Assembly (NCBI RefSeq): GCF_014066305.1
Contig: NW_023501109.1
Coordinates: 1 to 64,000, forward strand
Source: Letharia columbiana
Lineage: Eukaryota > Ascomycota > Lecanoromycetes > Lecanorales > Parmeliaceae
Length of the DNA: 64,000 nt
Direction of reading: 5' to 3'
Shown: piece by piece, positions 23,748 to 34,999 of the stretch
Layout of the letters: every line of letters begins with the position of its first letter
Position numbering within the stretch: the first letter of the stretch is position 1
Translations under genes and position numbers: made by a program
Notes under the pieces: generated by a model
The model's database searches: none
Told to the model about the DNA's origin: nothing
Seen by the model: only the letters and a program-made list of their open reading frames with translations

Positions 23748-23855
23748 TGAATTGCAAATTAAATAAGAATGCTTGGCAAAGCTGACCCAGCTCCGCCTCC
23801 GACTTTTTGTTAGCGTTATTCATAGAAAATTGTAGAGAATATACTTGCTACTCTT
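23748..23855 (+). repeat. Left terminal inverted repeat (108 bp)
   Basis: It starts TGAATTGCAAATTAAATAAG just inside a TA and ends ...CTACTCTT. It pairs in reverse orientation with 34314-34421. It still contains CpA/TpG and shows GC-rich sequence (CCCAGCTCCGCCTCCGAC), so it is much less RIP-mutated than the interior. Confidence 0.85.
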
Positions 23856-24219
23856 GCAATAGCCACTGTCGTCTACTACCTCAATTAAATATTCGCGATA
23901 CTGAAGCTAGTGGGTATATACGCTTTTTCTGGTATTTTGCCTTAGCCCTTACTTTAAACGCGATATTATTATTTAGAAAGAATCCCTCTATACGCCAGCG
24001 TACTTAACTCTTACTCGAATTCTATTAGTGACCTGAAGTCGTAGCTAAGGATACCTGTTTTAGTGTATCGATAGCGTATCGATAAAAGCGAAATCTTGCT
24101 ATCTATAGTAATATCGTAATCTTTTATAATAGATATATTTATATATAAGAGCGATATCGTAGCCTCTTATCTACTACTTTAAACGCTCTTTTTAATTATT
24201 AACGTTAAAAGCTATAATT

Positions 24220-25010
24220 ATATTAAGACGAATTAGCGCGATTCTTAAAAGAGAAGTAAAATATCGAGGTTTATAAGTCTATTATCTATAAGACTCTAAA
24301 ATAGATTAGAGTTATATATAAGAAGGATTAAAGAATCGATTCTTAAAGTAATATACTTCGTATTATATAATAAGCGTTTATGAATTAGATTAAGACGAAG
24401 TAGCTAATCTTTATCGACGAGTTATTATTTAAGCTATAAACGATATAACGATCTATAGCCTATACTTCTATCGATAACTCTACTTAATATTATAGTAATA
24501 TAAAATAAGATAATACTTTTAATATTCTATCTATATATATTACTACTAGCTATCTACTCTATATTAAAATTAAAAAGAATTATTATAATAAGAAAGATAT
24601 TCTTAACTAACTAATCGATTAATTACTACCCCTTTATAATAAGTATTCTAGAAAATATAATATTATTATTCTAAATAACGTTAGCGTTTATATCGATTCT
24701 TATATTATTAAGACTATATAAATTAAAGACTATCTTATTAAGTACCTCCCTTTATACTCGCTTAATTATAATTCTATTAAATTAATATTTAGTATTCTTA
24801 AGACGTAAATACGATATTATTTTAAGATCTTTTGATATATCTTTTAGAATAACTTTAAAGAATTTCTAAAGTATATAATCGATATTAATAATTATAATAG
24901 ATTTACGATAAAGTATTTTAAGTATAGTACTATAGACTATATATTTAATAATAAAATTAAGATATTTAAATAAGATTTAAAGTATTTAACTATAGAGATC
25001 GCGGAGTAAT
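24220..25010 (+). pseudogene. Tc1/mariner-type DDE transposase relic
   Basis: Read through many stops, the plus strand keeps recognisable blocks in order: LIFIDE (first catalytic Asp region), YNIIILNNVSVYIDS (second Asp changed to Asn), YLPLYSLNYNSIKLIFSILK (third residue Glu changed to Lys within the normally YSPxxNPIE block), then a C-terminal helical tail. The substitutions fit G-to-A/C-to-T RIP changes. With stops throughout and two catalytic residues lost, it cannot make a functional transposase. Confidence 0.75.
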
Positions 25011-26853
25011 TACGATAAAATACTATATAATATTAATTAAATCCTTTACTTTATCTCTATTTTTATTCTAATCGTTTTAGAGTATAGATATATTAATAAA
25101 TTTTTCTTTATAAGATCTTAAAGACTAATAAATCTTCTTTTAGATTTCGAAGAAGATTATATAATAGATCTTTACTTATTATATATTTATAGATATCGAT
25201 GAACGCGTTAGATAGAGCTTTTATATTATTTATATTCTATATTTACTATTTAATAAACGTCTAAATCTAATAGATCTAAAGCTTCCTCGCCGCTTTATTT
25301 ATATTCTTCTTCTTTTACTATTAGAAGCGCTTAATAATATTCTCCTCCTTAGTGCGCGTATTAATAAAACTTAATTATTATAAAGACGATATTTTTATTC
25401 GCGAAACCTCTATAGTAGTAAAAGAAGAAGAAGAAAAAGAAATATTAATTAACTACTACTATAAATAGTTATTAAAATATTAAGACGGCGTAAAAGAATA
25501 TATAGACGGAAGAGGAGGCTAATAAGAAGAAAGCTAATAAGAAAAAGATTAATAGAATTACTATAAGTATAACGACTAACTTTCTTTACTAGCTATACTT
25601 ACTATAAACTTTATACTCTTTAATAAATCGAGCTTTATTTATTATTTTATTATAGCCTTTATTTATTTTATTAAAATTATCTTCTTCTTCTTCTAACTAT
25701 TATTATTAACGCTAGAGTTTATATTTATAAAGACTTTATATATAAGTAGAGAAGGCTAATATTAAATAATCTAATCGTTTTAAATAGTAATAGTTTATCT
25801 CTCTCTTATTATAGCGTTTATCTTATAATACTTATTATTCTTATCGATTTAATAGATATTTTTATATTTATAACTCGTAGTCTAATATTTTTATCTAGTA
25901 ATTAATTACTCTAAATAATTATTAAAAGCTTTCTATCGATCGCGAATAATAGTATATTAATCTTTAAGATTATTAATTCTTATTTAACGATAAAAAGAAG
26001 ATTATATAAGCTCGTCTACGGCTTAAATATCTTTTTTAAAATCGATGCGATTAATATAGATAAGCTTTATATTAAGAATATACTTAGAACGCTTTTATTA
26101 CTCGACTATAGTAATAGACTTAACTCGCTATTTTTATTATTCGATAAATATAATATTTAGAATAAAGTTCTAATAAGTTCTCTTAAAATAAATAAATTTC
26201 GTTTATTCTCAAATCTTACTAAGATTATTAATATCGTATTACTCTATAGCTATATTAAGATCGATATTTAAAATATAAATATCGAAGCTTTCTTTAACGT
26301 ATAGGTCTTTAATCTTATTAAATTATTTAATAGATATTTACGATCCATTTTATACTCTTAATACGATCCTTATAGAGTACTTATAGAATTTATTTTTTAT
26401 ATTCTTATCCCTCTTTATTATCGTAAGAATTTAAGACGAATAAGACTCTCTAAGCTCTTATTACGAGCGTATTCTATATCCTTAATATATTACTTAGCCC
26501 TCTTACCTATTCGGGCCTAGCGTATCTTAATAGAGGCATTTATCTACTACTTAATGCCTCTCTTCTATCTATATAATTCGATATCTTAGTTATCTTATTA
26601 AATATACCTATATTAATATTACATCTATATCGATTCTAATAGCTCTATCTTATTTAGAAGCTCTTTAATTATTATTCTAGCACCTCTTTATATAATTATC
26701 TATTCTTTCTTCTCGCGATAAATAATAATAGTATAAATCTTTTATTTATAGCGGACGATAGTAGTACGTTATTCTTTAAGCTCTTTCTTATATTATAAAG
26801 TCTCTACCTCAATCTCTAGACGAGTTATATATTTTTTCTACTCTTTATAACGT
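25011..26853 (-). other. RIP-mutated coding-like sequence of unknown origin
   Basis: This AT-rich stretch has no intact frame. On the minus strand a Lys/Glu-rich coiled-coil-like reading appears at about 26,600-26,853 (TRLEIEVETL, KELKE). It lines up in the same frame with sequence beyond the retrotransposon at 33,986-34,310 once the insertion and one ATAGT copy are removed. So the reading predates the retrotransposon insertion. It may be a second ORF of the DNA transposon or a third nested element. Confidence 0.35.
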
Positions 26854-26858
26854 ATAGT

Positions 26859-27133
26859 TGTTAGATCTAATACGTTATAGACCTTAGCGCTACTTATACT
26901 AAGGCGTCGATATTATATATACTACGTTAGAGTTTCTTTCAGAGTTTAATTTTAATAATATACTCTATATATCTAGGGGCTTAACGGATATAGATCTACT
27001 TCGTATATCTCGAAGTTTTAATATTTCTTAGAAATTAGTTCTACTATTAAATATATTATTAAATCTTATAACGATATTATATCTTTTATAGTCTATACTC
27101 GCTAGCTAATCGCTAATAAATTATACTTTTATA
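26859..27133 (+). repeat. 5' LTR (275 bp)
   Basis: It starts TGTTAGATCTAATACG and ends ...CTTTTATA. It aligns without length change to 33711-33985, including the shared block TATCTCGAAGTTTTA (27006-27020). The outer TG survives; the expected terminal CA reads TA, as RIP would produce. Confidence 0.9.
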
Positions 27134-28139
27134 ATTTTAATCTCTCTATTTTTTAAAGGAAAAGGTTTATTATTATTACGATATTAAGTTTATCTCTAGA
27201 TTATATAATAGAAAATGAAGGTGATATCGAAAGCCGCTATAGCGTCGATAATGAGTTCGAGAATTTCTTATTAGTAGAAGATCTTATTATAGAGAAATGT
27301 CTTATAATCGCTAAAGTCGAAAATCGTCGTCTAAAATAAGAATATAAATTAATTACGTTAAAGGTTTATAATCGCGAGCTTTATAATACTAGCTTATCGT
27401 TTATAATTAGCGAAGACTTATCTATATTAATTACTATCGCGCCTCTAGCGAATATATTAATTAAAGCGAAAATACTTCGCTTTAAAAGAATACGTTCTTA
27501 TAAGAGTATTAGTAAGAGAGAGTATCTACGCTAATTCCGCGAAGTCGAAATTAAGTTTCTTATAAGTTCTAAGTATTTTACTATTAATTAATTAAGAATT
27601 ATTTATTATATATAATTCTTAGAAGGCGATTTTAATATTTAATAATATAGATATTACTAAGTCTATAGTCTAAAGAATATAACTTTCAAATTCTTTAAGT
27701 AGTTTTTACTTAATTTAGTAGCGGATTTAATAAATCGTTATTTTCTCGTATATAAAAAGTGGGAGGAGGTTAAATAACGCTTTAATTAGAAGATATCTAT
27801 TTTTAAAACTTATTTAAAAAAGCTAGAGATCTATATAATCTTATTTTCTAAGAAATATTAAGTTAATTTCTTCTTAATTAAGCTTAGATTAGAGCTTAAG
27901 AATAAGATTTTAAGTATTAATAGTATATCGAAATAATAAAAAGAAATTCTTATCTAGGCTATTATATAAGAAAAGATTTTAGAACGTATACGCTTCGGCG
28001 GCGGTTTTTATTTAAAATCTTCGAGAGGGTTTACTAAGGATAAGTCTTTAAAGAATCGAATTTCGAAGTCTAAATTAGCTTTAAACGGCGGCGTTTACGT
28101 AGCGCGTATTTAAGATAATAATATAAAGCGTAAAGTTAA

Positions 28140-31100
28140 ATCCTTTAATCTTAATTATAAAAAGAATAGTTATTTTTATTATAAAAAATAGGGTTATTAA
28201 ATATCTAAATATCTAGATCTCGATAAATCGTCTATAGCCTATATCGACGTAGTATTAATAAAAAAAGATTCGATCTTATAATCGTCTTAGAAGTAAGATA
28301 AGAATAATAATTAATAGAGGTAATTTCTTCTATTCTTATAAAGGGGTAAATAAAGCTTTAGAATAAATAGAGGTAACTCGTTACTCTACTCGATACTAGA
28401 GCGTATATTAATTTAATTTCGTAAAAATTCGTAGTTTAATAAAACTTAAAATCTTATAACGCTATTTTATTATAATTAAAAGCGCTAAGCGATTAAAGTA
28501 TATATTATTATAGCGTATATTAGCTAGATTACTAATTAGTAGATAGTTAAAATTAGAATAGAAAGTATAATATATTCTTCTATATTATTAACTAAAAAGA
28601 CTTTAATATTATATTAAATATATTTAAATTAAATTAATTATAAGTATTATTAGATCTAGCGGCGAAGTAATAATAATTTAAGATTAACGCTAATAAATTA
28701 TAGATTAAAGAATTAACTAAATTTATTTAAATTATCGAATAAAAGTTAAATATATTCGTAATCGTATACGTCGCGGTAATATATAGCGAATCGGAAAATA
28801 GGCGTAGCTTAGAGCTTTCTTAGAAGTTATTAGAGTTTAATAACGTTTTTTCTAATAAAAAAATAGGAATCTTATCTACGCTTAAATAGGGGGATTATAT
28901 TATTAAGATTAAGAGCGATAAGAAGTCGTTATATAGTCTTTTATATAATCTATCTTAAACGGAGTTAACGGAGCTATAGCGCTATTTAAAGAATTCCCTT
29001 CAAAAAGATTAAATTCGTTATTCGACTTTCTTAGTCGAAGTATTAATTCTTTTTATTTTTAAAAAGAATAGAGGACTTCTGTTTTGCGTTGATTATCGAG
29101 GCTTAAATGCGATAACTATTAAAAATTGATATTTGCTATCTCTAATTATTAAGACTCTAGATCGCTTATATAAGATTAAAGTCTTTATAAAGCTAAACTT
29201 TAAGAATATTTATTATTAAATTTAGATTAAAGAAGGCGATAAGTAGAAAATAGCGTTTCGTAATCGTTATAATTATTTTAAATATTTAATTATATCTTTT
29301 AGACTCGCTAATATATTAATAACTTTTTAAGTATATATTAATAAAGCTCTTATAGATCTAGTAGATATAATATACGTAATATATTTAAATAATATTCTAA
29401 TTTATAATATTAATCTAGCGAAGTATTAATAATATATTAAATAAGTATTTAAGCGTTTATATTAATTTTAACTATATATTAATTTAAAGAAGTATTAATT
29501 CTATATCGAATAAGTTAAGTTTCTAAGATTTATCGTATTTATCGAAGGTATTATAATAGATTAGAAATATATCGCTACTATTAAGAAGTGGCTAAAACTA
29601 AAAAGTTATCGAAATATATAAGTCTTTTTAGACTTTACTAATTTCTATTAATGATTTATTTATAACTATTTTAATATAATAGCGCTATTTATTAATTTGC
29701 TTAAAGAAAGTAAAGATAATAAGAAATTTAAATCGCTAGAGTGGATAGATAACGCTAAGTAGACGTTCTAGTAGCTTCGAAATACTTTTATAACCGCGCT
29801 ATTTCTACGCTATTACGACTTAAATTTAAAGCTACGTCTTAAGACTAATACTTTTAACTTCGATATAGAGACTATACTTTTATAATCGAATAAGAATAAT
29901 TACTAACGATTAATAATATTCTAATTTAGAAAAATAATTTCTATAAAGTAAAATTATAAGATCTATAATTAAGAGTTACTCGTTATTATAATATTTATAA
30001 AGTAATAGCATTACTATCTAAAAGATAATACGTTTTATATTAAGATTCTAACGAATTATAATAATTTTAAAGGCTTTATAAAGTAGAAGGAATTAAACTT
30101 TAGATAAGCCCGTTAGACGCTAAAGTTAGTTATTTATAACTTTAAAATTTTTTATTAAATAGATAAATTAAACTCTATCGACTCGCTATCGCGGCGTTCT
30201 AACTATAAGAGAACTTCGCTATTAAATATTAAACTACTATTAATATTATAAAATAAACTCGTATTTTAAACTAGCGATAAGTAGTTATAAAGAAATAAGA
30301 AGCTTATAGCGATGATAACGCTCGTATTTCGTATTATTAGTATCTAGATAATTATTTCTAAAAGAGAGTCTAAGATTATATAAGAGATTACTTATAACGT
30401 ACTCTAAAGGTTAATAAAAATATTAATTTAAGATTTATAAGTTTATAATAATTAGATAAGCTCTTTTCGAATTAATATTAATAAATTAATAATTAAGCGT
30501 TATATACGTAGTTAAGTATAAATTTTAAACTTCGAGAGATTATTAAGATATAATAATCGCCTTTATATCTCTAGAGATAAGATTTTAAGAAAAAAGCTTA
30601 TTAGCAAATATTATAATAATTTATTATTAAAATACTTTAACGCTGCGAAGACGTATAAGCTACTTATTTATAAATATTATTAAAATAAAAATCTAAAGTA
30701 AGTTATCGATTATATTAAGATATATAATATTTATTAGCGAATTAAAGCTCTATAATATCGCTTATATAGTAAATTAAGCTCGCTTCTTATCGCTATTAAG
30801 CTATAAAAGAAAATTTCTATAAACTTTATTATCGACTTATTAGCGAGTAAATATAAAGATATTATTTATAATATTATTCTAGTTATAGTAAATCGATTTA
30901 TAAAAATAATAAGATATATTTTTATATCTATTATAATCGATATCGCTTAATTAGCGAAAGTATTTTATTTCGAAATAGTATATCGCTATAATATATTAAA
31001 CGATATTATTAATAATAGAGGCTCTATATTTATTAATAGCTTCTAGTTCGCTATTTACTTTTATTTTAAAATTAAGCGATATCTAAGTATCGTCTTTTAT

Positions 31101-31870
31101 TTATAAATTAATAAGTAAATCGAGCGGTAAAATTAAGTGCTAGAATATTTTTTACGCGTATTTACTAATAATAAGTAAAATATTTAAGCGAAATAACTAT
31201 TAATAATAGAGTTCGCTTATATAAATAATTAATATTCCTCTATCGAAACGATATTGTTCTTTCTAATATATAGATATTATTCTAAAATCCGTTAAGAGAT
31301 TAAGAATAACTTCGTTAAGGGGAAGGTATTCGCTATAAATAATAGAGTAAAGAAGTTATATATATTAAGGGATAAAATAGTAGAGCGCTTTTATAGCGCG
31401 ATTGCGGCTTAGTCTAAGTATTATAATAAAACGTATTAATTCTAAAGCTATAAGATAGGTGATTTGATAATATTAGCGACTAAGAATCTAAAGTAAAAAC
31501 GTCTAAGTAAGAAGTTATTTTATAAATTTATAAGATTATTTTAAATTATAGATAAGATAGGGGTATAAGCGTATTATCTACTTCTATCCCCGACGTATAG
31601 AATCTATAATATCTTTTATATATCGTTATTTAAGCTTTATTATCTTCGCGATTACGATAATATAGCGAAAGCCTTTATATAAACTCTTAATCTTATTAAT
31701 AACGATAAGCTTTAAAAGATTAAAGAAATTATTAATAAGATTAAATATAAGAAAGATATTTAATATAAAGTTAAATAAACTAGTTAAAGCGAAGAGTATA
31801 ATTAATAATTATTAGATAACGAACTTATTAATATTAGCGAGCTAATTTAAGTTTATAAATAAGCGAATAA
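28140..31870 (+). pseudogene. gag-pol relic of the retrotransposon
   Basis: Motifs are seen in order through stops. A degenerate CCHC knuckle lies at about 28,160-28,215. Reverse transcriptase at 29,020-29,420 shows FCVDYRGLNAITIKN and a YLNNIL sequence where YxDD is expected (about 29,380-29,400). RNase H is at 29,800-30,050. The integrase zinc-binding segment lies at about 30,640-30,740, and the core at 30,780-31,250 includes NRGSIFINSF. A chromodomain-like tail lies at about 31,720-31,860 (SEEYN, then LLDNELINISELI). Most Trp, Gln and Arg codons expected at conserved positions have become stops. The reverse transcriptase and integrase active sites are altered, so the element is dead. Confidence 0.85.
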
Positions 31871-33695
31871 TAAGTGAAAGTACTAAGTAATAAATAATAA
31901 GTCTTTTATTATTAAAGAGCTCGATTAATTATATAAATTAATGGCGAGTAAGCGAAGGCGATAAAATAAGATATAATTATCGATTAAGTTAGATATATTT
32001 CTAGATAATACTTATACTACGCGCGCATTTCTCTACACTTACTATTATTAAAATATAAATTAATAAAATAATTATATTATTTAACTATCTACTAAACTCT
32101 ACTATAGAGAAAATTTATTATATTAGAGTATATACTATTAATATAAACGTATTTTTATCTAGAGTAGCTATTAAAGAACTATTTAAAAACTCTACGTTAG
32201 CGCTATTATTAAAAAAAAAGATTATTACTTAAGTATTCTTCATTATCTTAGCGTTAGAGATCGAGTTAAATCTATTAATTTAATTCTTTAATGAGGAGGT
32301 AATTAAAGTATAATCTTCGTATTAATATCTATCGACGTTCGTCATATATCGACGAAGGCTCTCGAGCTTCTTCTCTAGCAACTCGTTTATTTTCTTTAAT
32401 TTCTCGATACGCTTATATATTATTATAAGTTAATTTTAGAGATCTATAATTATAATAAAGGCGACCGAAGTTATCGCTATCGTATATTCTTATAACTTAT
32501 ATTATTAGATAATCTTTTTATCGAGCTTAGCCCGTCGATAAGATAGCTTTCGAGATTATCTAACGCGACGATAGCGCCGTATTAATTTTCTTATTTACGC
32601 TTAAAGGTGTAAGGGGATTTTAATATAGCGATTAATACCGCGTCTTTCGACTTTATAATTATTATAGAAGAAAGACTTATCTCGAATATATAAATCGTTA
32701 TCTTAATAAAAGTAAGTTCTATATAGTAAATTAGATACTAGAACTTATTAATAATTACGTATACGAAGTGATAATAATAGAAATAGTTAAGGGTTAGTAG
32801 TCGCGCCTATAAAGCGACTATATACTTACTATTAAAGTTATTATTATTATTAAAAAAGAGTATTATAAAATTATTAGTTTACGTATCGACGCGATTAATA
32901 ATAATAAGATATTTATAATAAAGAGAAGTAGATTATTAATATAATAAGATATACTATACTTATATTAGTATTAATATTAACGTTATAACGCTAGAGTAAG
33001 TACTTATAAGAGAGATATTAGAAGTTATAAAGAATAAAAATAAATAATTTAAAAGGGGTTTTTATATTCTCTATCGTAGTGTTAATATTAGCGAGTAGTA
33101 CTTAATAATATAAATAGTAGCGACGCGATAATATTTCGCTATTACCTATAGAGCCGTATCGCCTAGCTATCGTTATTATTTCTACTATTATTATTAATTA
33201 ATAATTAAGAGCGTTATCGCGAACGCGTCGCTCTATTAATTACTTTCTTCGAATCTCTATAATAAAGATTATTATTACGTTACTTCGCTATGAATATAAT
33301 ATATTATAGAAATAACGTTGCTTATAGAAAAACTCTTCTCTCTTCTTTTACTTACTAGATTTTTAAGAGTTTATTATAAATTTCTAAATCTAATATTATT
33401 CGCTATAGGGGTTATTAACTAGCGCTATAAAAACGTTAATACTAAGTATATTAGCTTACTATAGATTATTATTAACTAGTACTATAGAAGCGATATTATT
33501 CTCGAAGATAGTATTAATATTATTATATAATATATTAATTACGCGCCTACGGCGCGTAAGAATTAATTTTATCGCGTTATTAAAACGATATCGTAATCTT
33601 AATAAATTAACTCTTTTCTCTTATTTCTCTATTAGAGTTTAAAGGTTTTTTAATAAGTATTCTATTTTTACTTAGACGTCTAAGAATTAAGACTT

Positions 33696-33710
33696 AAAAG
33701 GGGAGATAAT
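33696..33710 (+). other. Polypurine tract
   Basis: AAAAGGGGAGATAAT lies directly before the 3' LTR (33711). This is the plus-strand primer site for LTR-retroelement reverse transcription and supports the assigned orientation. Confidence 0.75.
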
Positions 33711-33985
33711 TATTAGACTTAATGCGTTATAGGCCTTAACGCTACTTACGTTAAGACGCCGATATCGTATATACTATATTAAAGTCCCTTTTAGAGTTTA
33801 ATTTTAATAATATATCTTATATATTTAGAAGCTTAGCGAATATAGATTTACTTCGTATATCTCGAAGTTTTAGTATTTCTTAGAGATTAGTTCTACTATT
33901 AAATATACTATTAAATTCTATAACGATACTACGTCTTTTATAGTCTATATCCGCTAGCTAATCGTTAGTAAACTATACTCTTATA
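33711..33985 (+). repeat. 3' LTR (275 bp)
   Basis: It is the same length as the 5' LTR and aligns along its whole length, with transition differences only at many sites. Its first bases read TATTAG against TGTTAG in the 5' copy, a RIP-type G-to-A change. It is followed at once by the ATAGT target copy. Confidence 0.9.
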
Positions 33986-34313
33986 ATAGTCTTCTTCTTT
34001 TTATAACGTTTAATAACCTCTTTCTACTTTTTTAAGATTACTCTATTAACTATAGCTTTAATCTTTATTTAAGTAACTCGAATTTTCTCTTATTTCTTCT
34101 TCTATTAGACTATAATAGTAATAGTATCGCTTTACTTATTCGCGAAAGAGACTCGCTTAAAGAAGAGATAATAATAAGATTTAAAGAATCTTTAATTATT
34201 AATAGCCGTCTTAATCGTCTAATAAGAATTAACGATATTTCGAGATATTATAATATTATAGTATTCGTATTTAAGCTATATAGAAGCTTTAAAAATATAA
34301 AGTAAGCTGATAT

Positions 34314-34421
34314 AAGAGTAATAAATACGTTCTCTATAATTTTCTATAAATAACGCTAATAAAAAGTCGGAGGCGGAGCTGGGTTAGCTTTATCAAGTAT
34401 TCTTATTTAATTTACAATTCA
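34314..34421 (-). repeat. Right terminal inverted repeat (108 bp)
   Basis: The reverse complement matches 23748-23855 over the same length, including the GC-rich core GGAGGCGGAGCTGGGT. Compared with the left copy it has several RIP-type changes (for example CTGACCC to CTAACCC and GGCAAAG to GATAAAG in the repeat's own orientation). The flanking TA is at 34422-34423. Confidence 0.85.
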
Positions 34422-34423
34422 TA

Positions 34424-34999
34424 AAAGTCTAGTATATTTGGCGCGTCGCGCGCGTATTCGTAGCGGCTTGGCAAGACTGCATAAATGCATGAGGAATACA
34501 TAATACTGAACGTTGCCCCTACTCACTCAGAACTCAAGCGGGCGTGGTCACTTTAGCGAGTGAGACTATAACACACTTCACTCACTGGACCCACACCTAA
34601 GTCGCTCGGCCTGACTTAGGTGGTCCAGCGATGATCAAGAAGATAGGGTTCAAAGGGAAGGGACGCATTTTCCTTCTCTACAAATCTTGCTGTGTAATCA
34701 GACTCGCACTCTTCATTTTAAGGTCTTCTCCTTGCTCTATCAAAATACAGATCAGAAATGAAAACTCACATTGATTGACTGTTGCCATTTTCTCTACATC
34801 GATCCCTCGTTCATATGAGCTGCAACGTCTCTTCGAATTAGCGTCCTCGGTCGTTCGAAGACTTATCGGGAGATAGGACTAGAGAGGGGGGATATGCATA
34901 GGGATGTTGAGAAAAAGAAAATGCACATATCAGAATGGGCTAGACATGGAATTATGTGTCCTCATCTACTTATTGCATCCGTTGCCTTTCTCCCTACCT
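34424..34999. other. Intergenic region right of the transposon
   Basis: Base composition returns to normal within about 20 bp of the right inverted repeat. I see no gene. Short direct motifs are present (ACTCACTC, TTAGGTGGTCC near CTGACTTAGG). Confidence 0.4.

Larger units (their letters stand above)
26859..33985 (+). mobile_element. Ty3/Gypsy LTR retrotransposon with chromodomain (chromovirus), RIP-inactivated
   Basis: The element is 7,127 bp long, with two 275-bp LTRs and a perfect 5-bp target duplication, ATAGT (26854-26858 and 33986-33990). A polypurine tract abuts the 3' LTR. The internal order on the plus strand is a CCHC-knuckle relic, reverse transcriptase, RNase H, integrase zinc-binding and core, then chromodomain, which is the Ty3/Gypsy order. 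All frames are broken by RIP-type stops. It is inserted inside the older DNA transposon. About 1.7 kb between the chromodomain and the 3' LTR is unexplained. Confidence 0.9.
23748..34421 (+). mobile_element. RIP-degraded Tc1/mariner-type DNA transposon carrying a nested retrotransposon
   Basis: The element is bounded by 108-bp terminal inverted repeats flanked by TA (23746-23747 and 34422-34423), the target duplication used by Tc1/mariner transposons. It contains a decayed DDE transposase near the left end. Removing the inserted retrotransposon and one target copy leaves about 3.5 kb. Nearly all interior sequence from about 24,110 to 34,300 lacks CpA/TpG and has stops in all frames, whereas CpG persists; this is the pattern of saturated RIP acting at CpA. 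The element is defective. A length of 3.5 kb is large for this group, so other insertions may be hidden at 25.0-26.8 kb. Confidence 0.8.

Noticed and set aside
23860..34310. AT-rich block as centromere or mitochondrial insertion
   Set aside because: Transposon termini, LTRs and pol motifs explain it; dinucleotide bias matches RIP, and no mitochondrial genes are visible.
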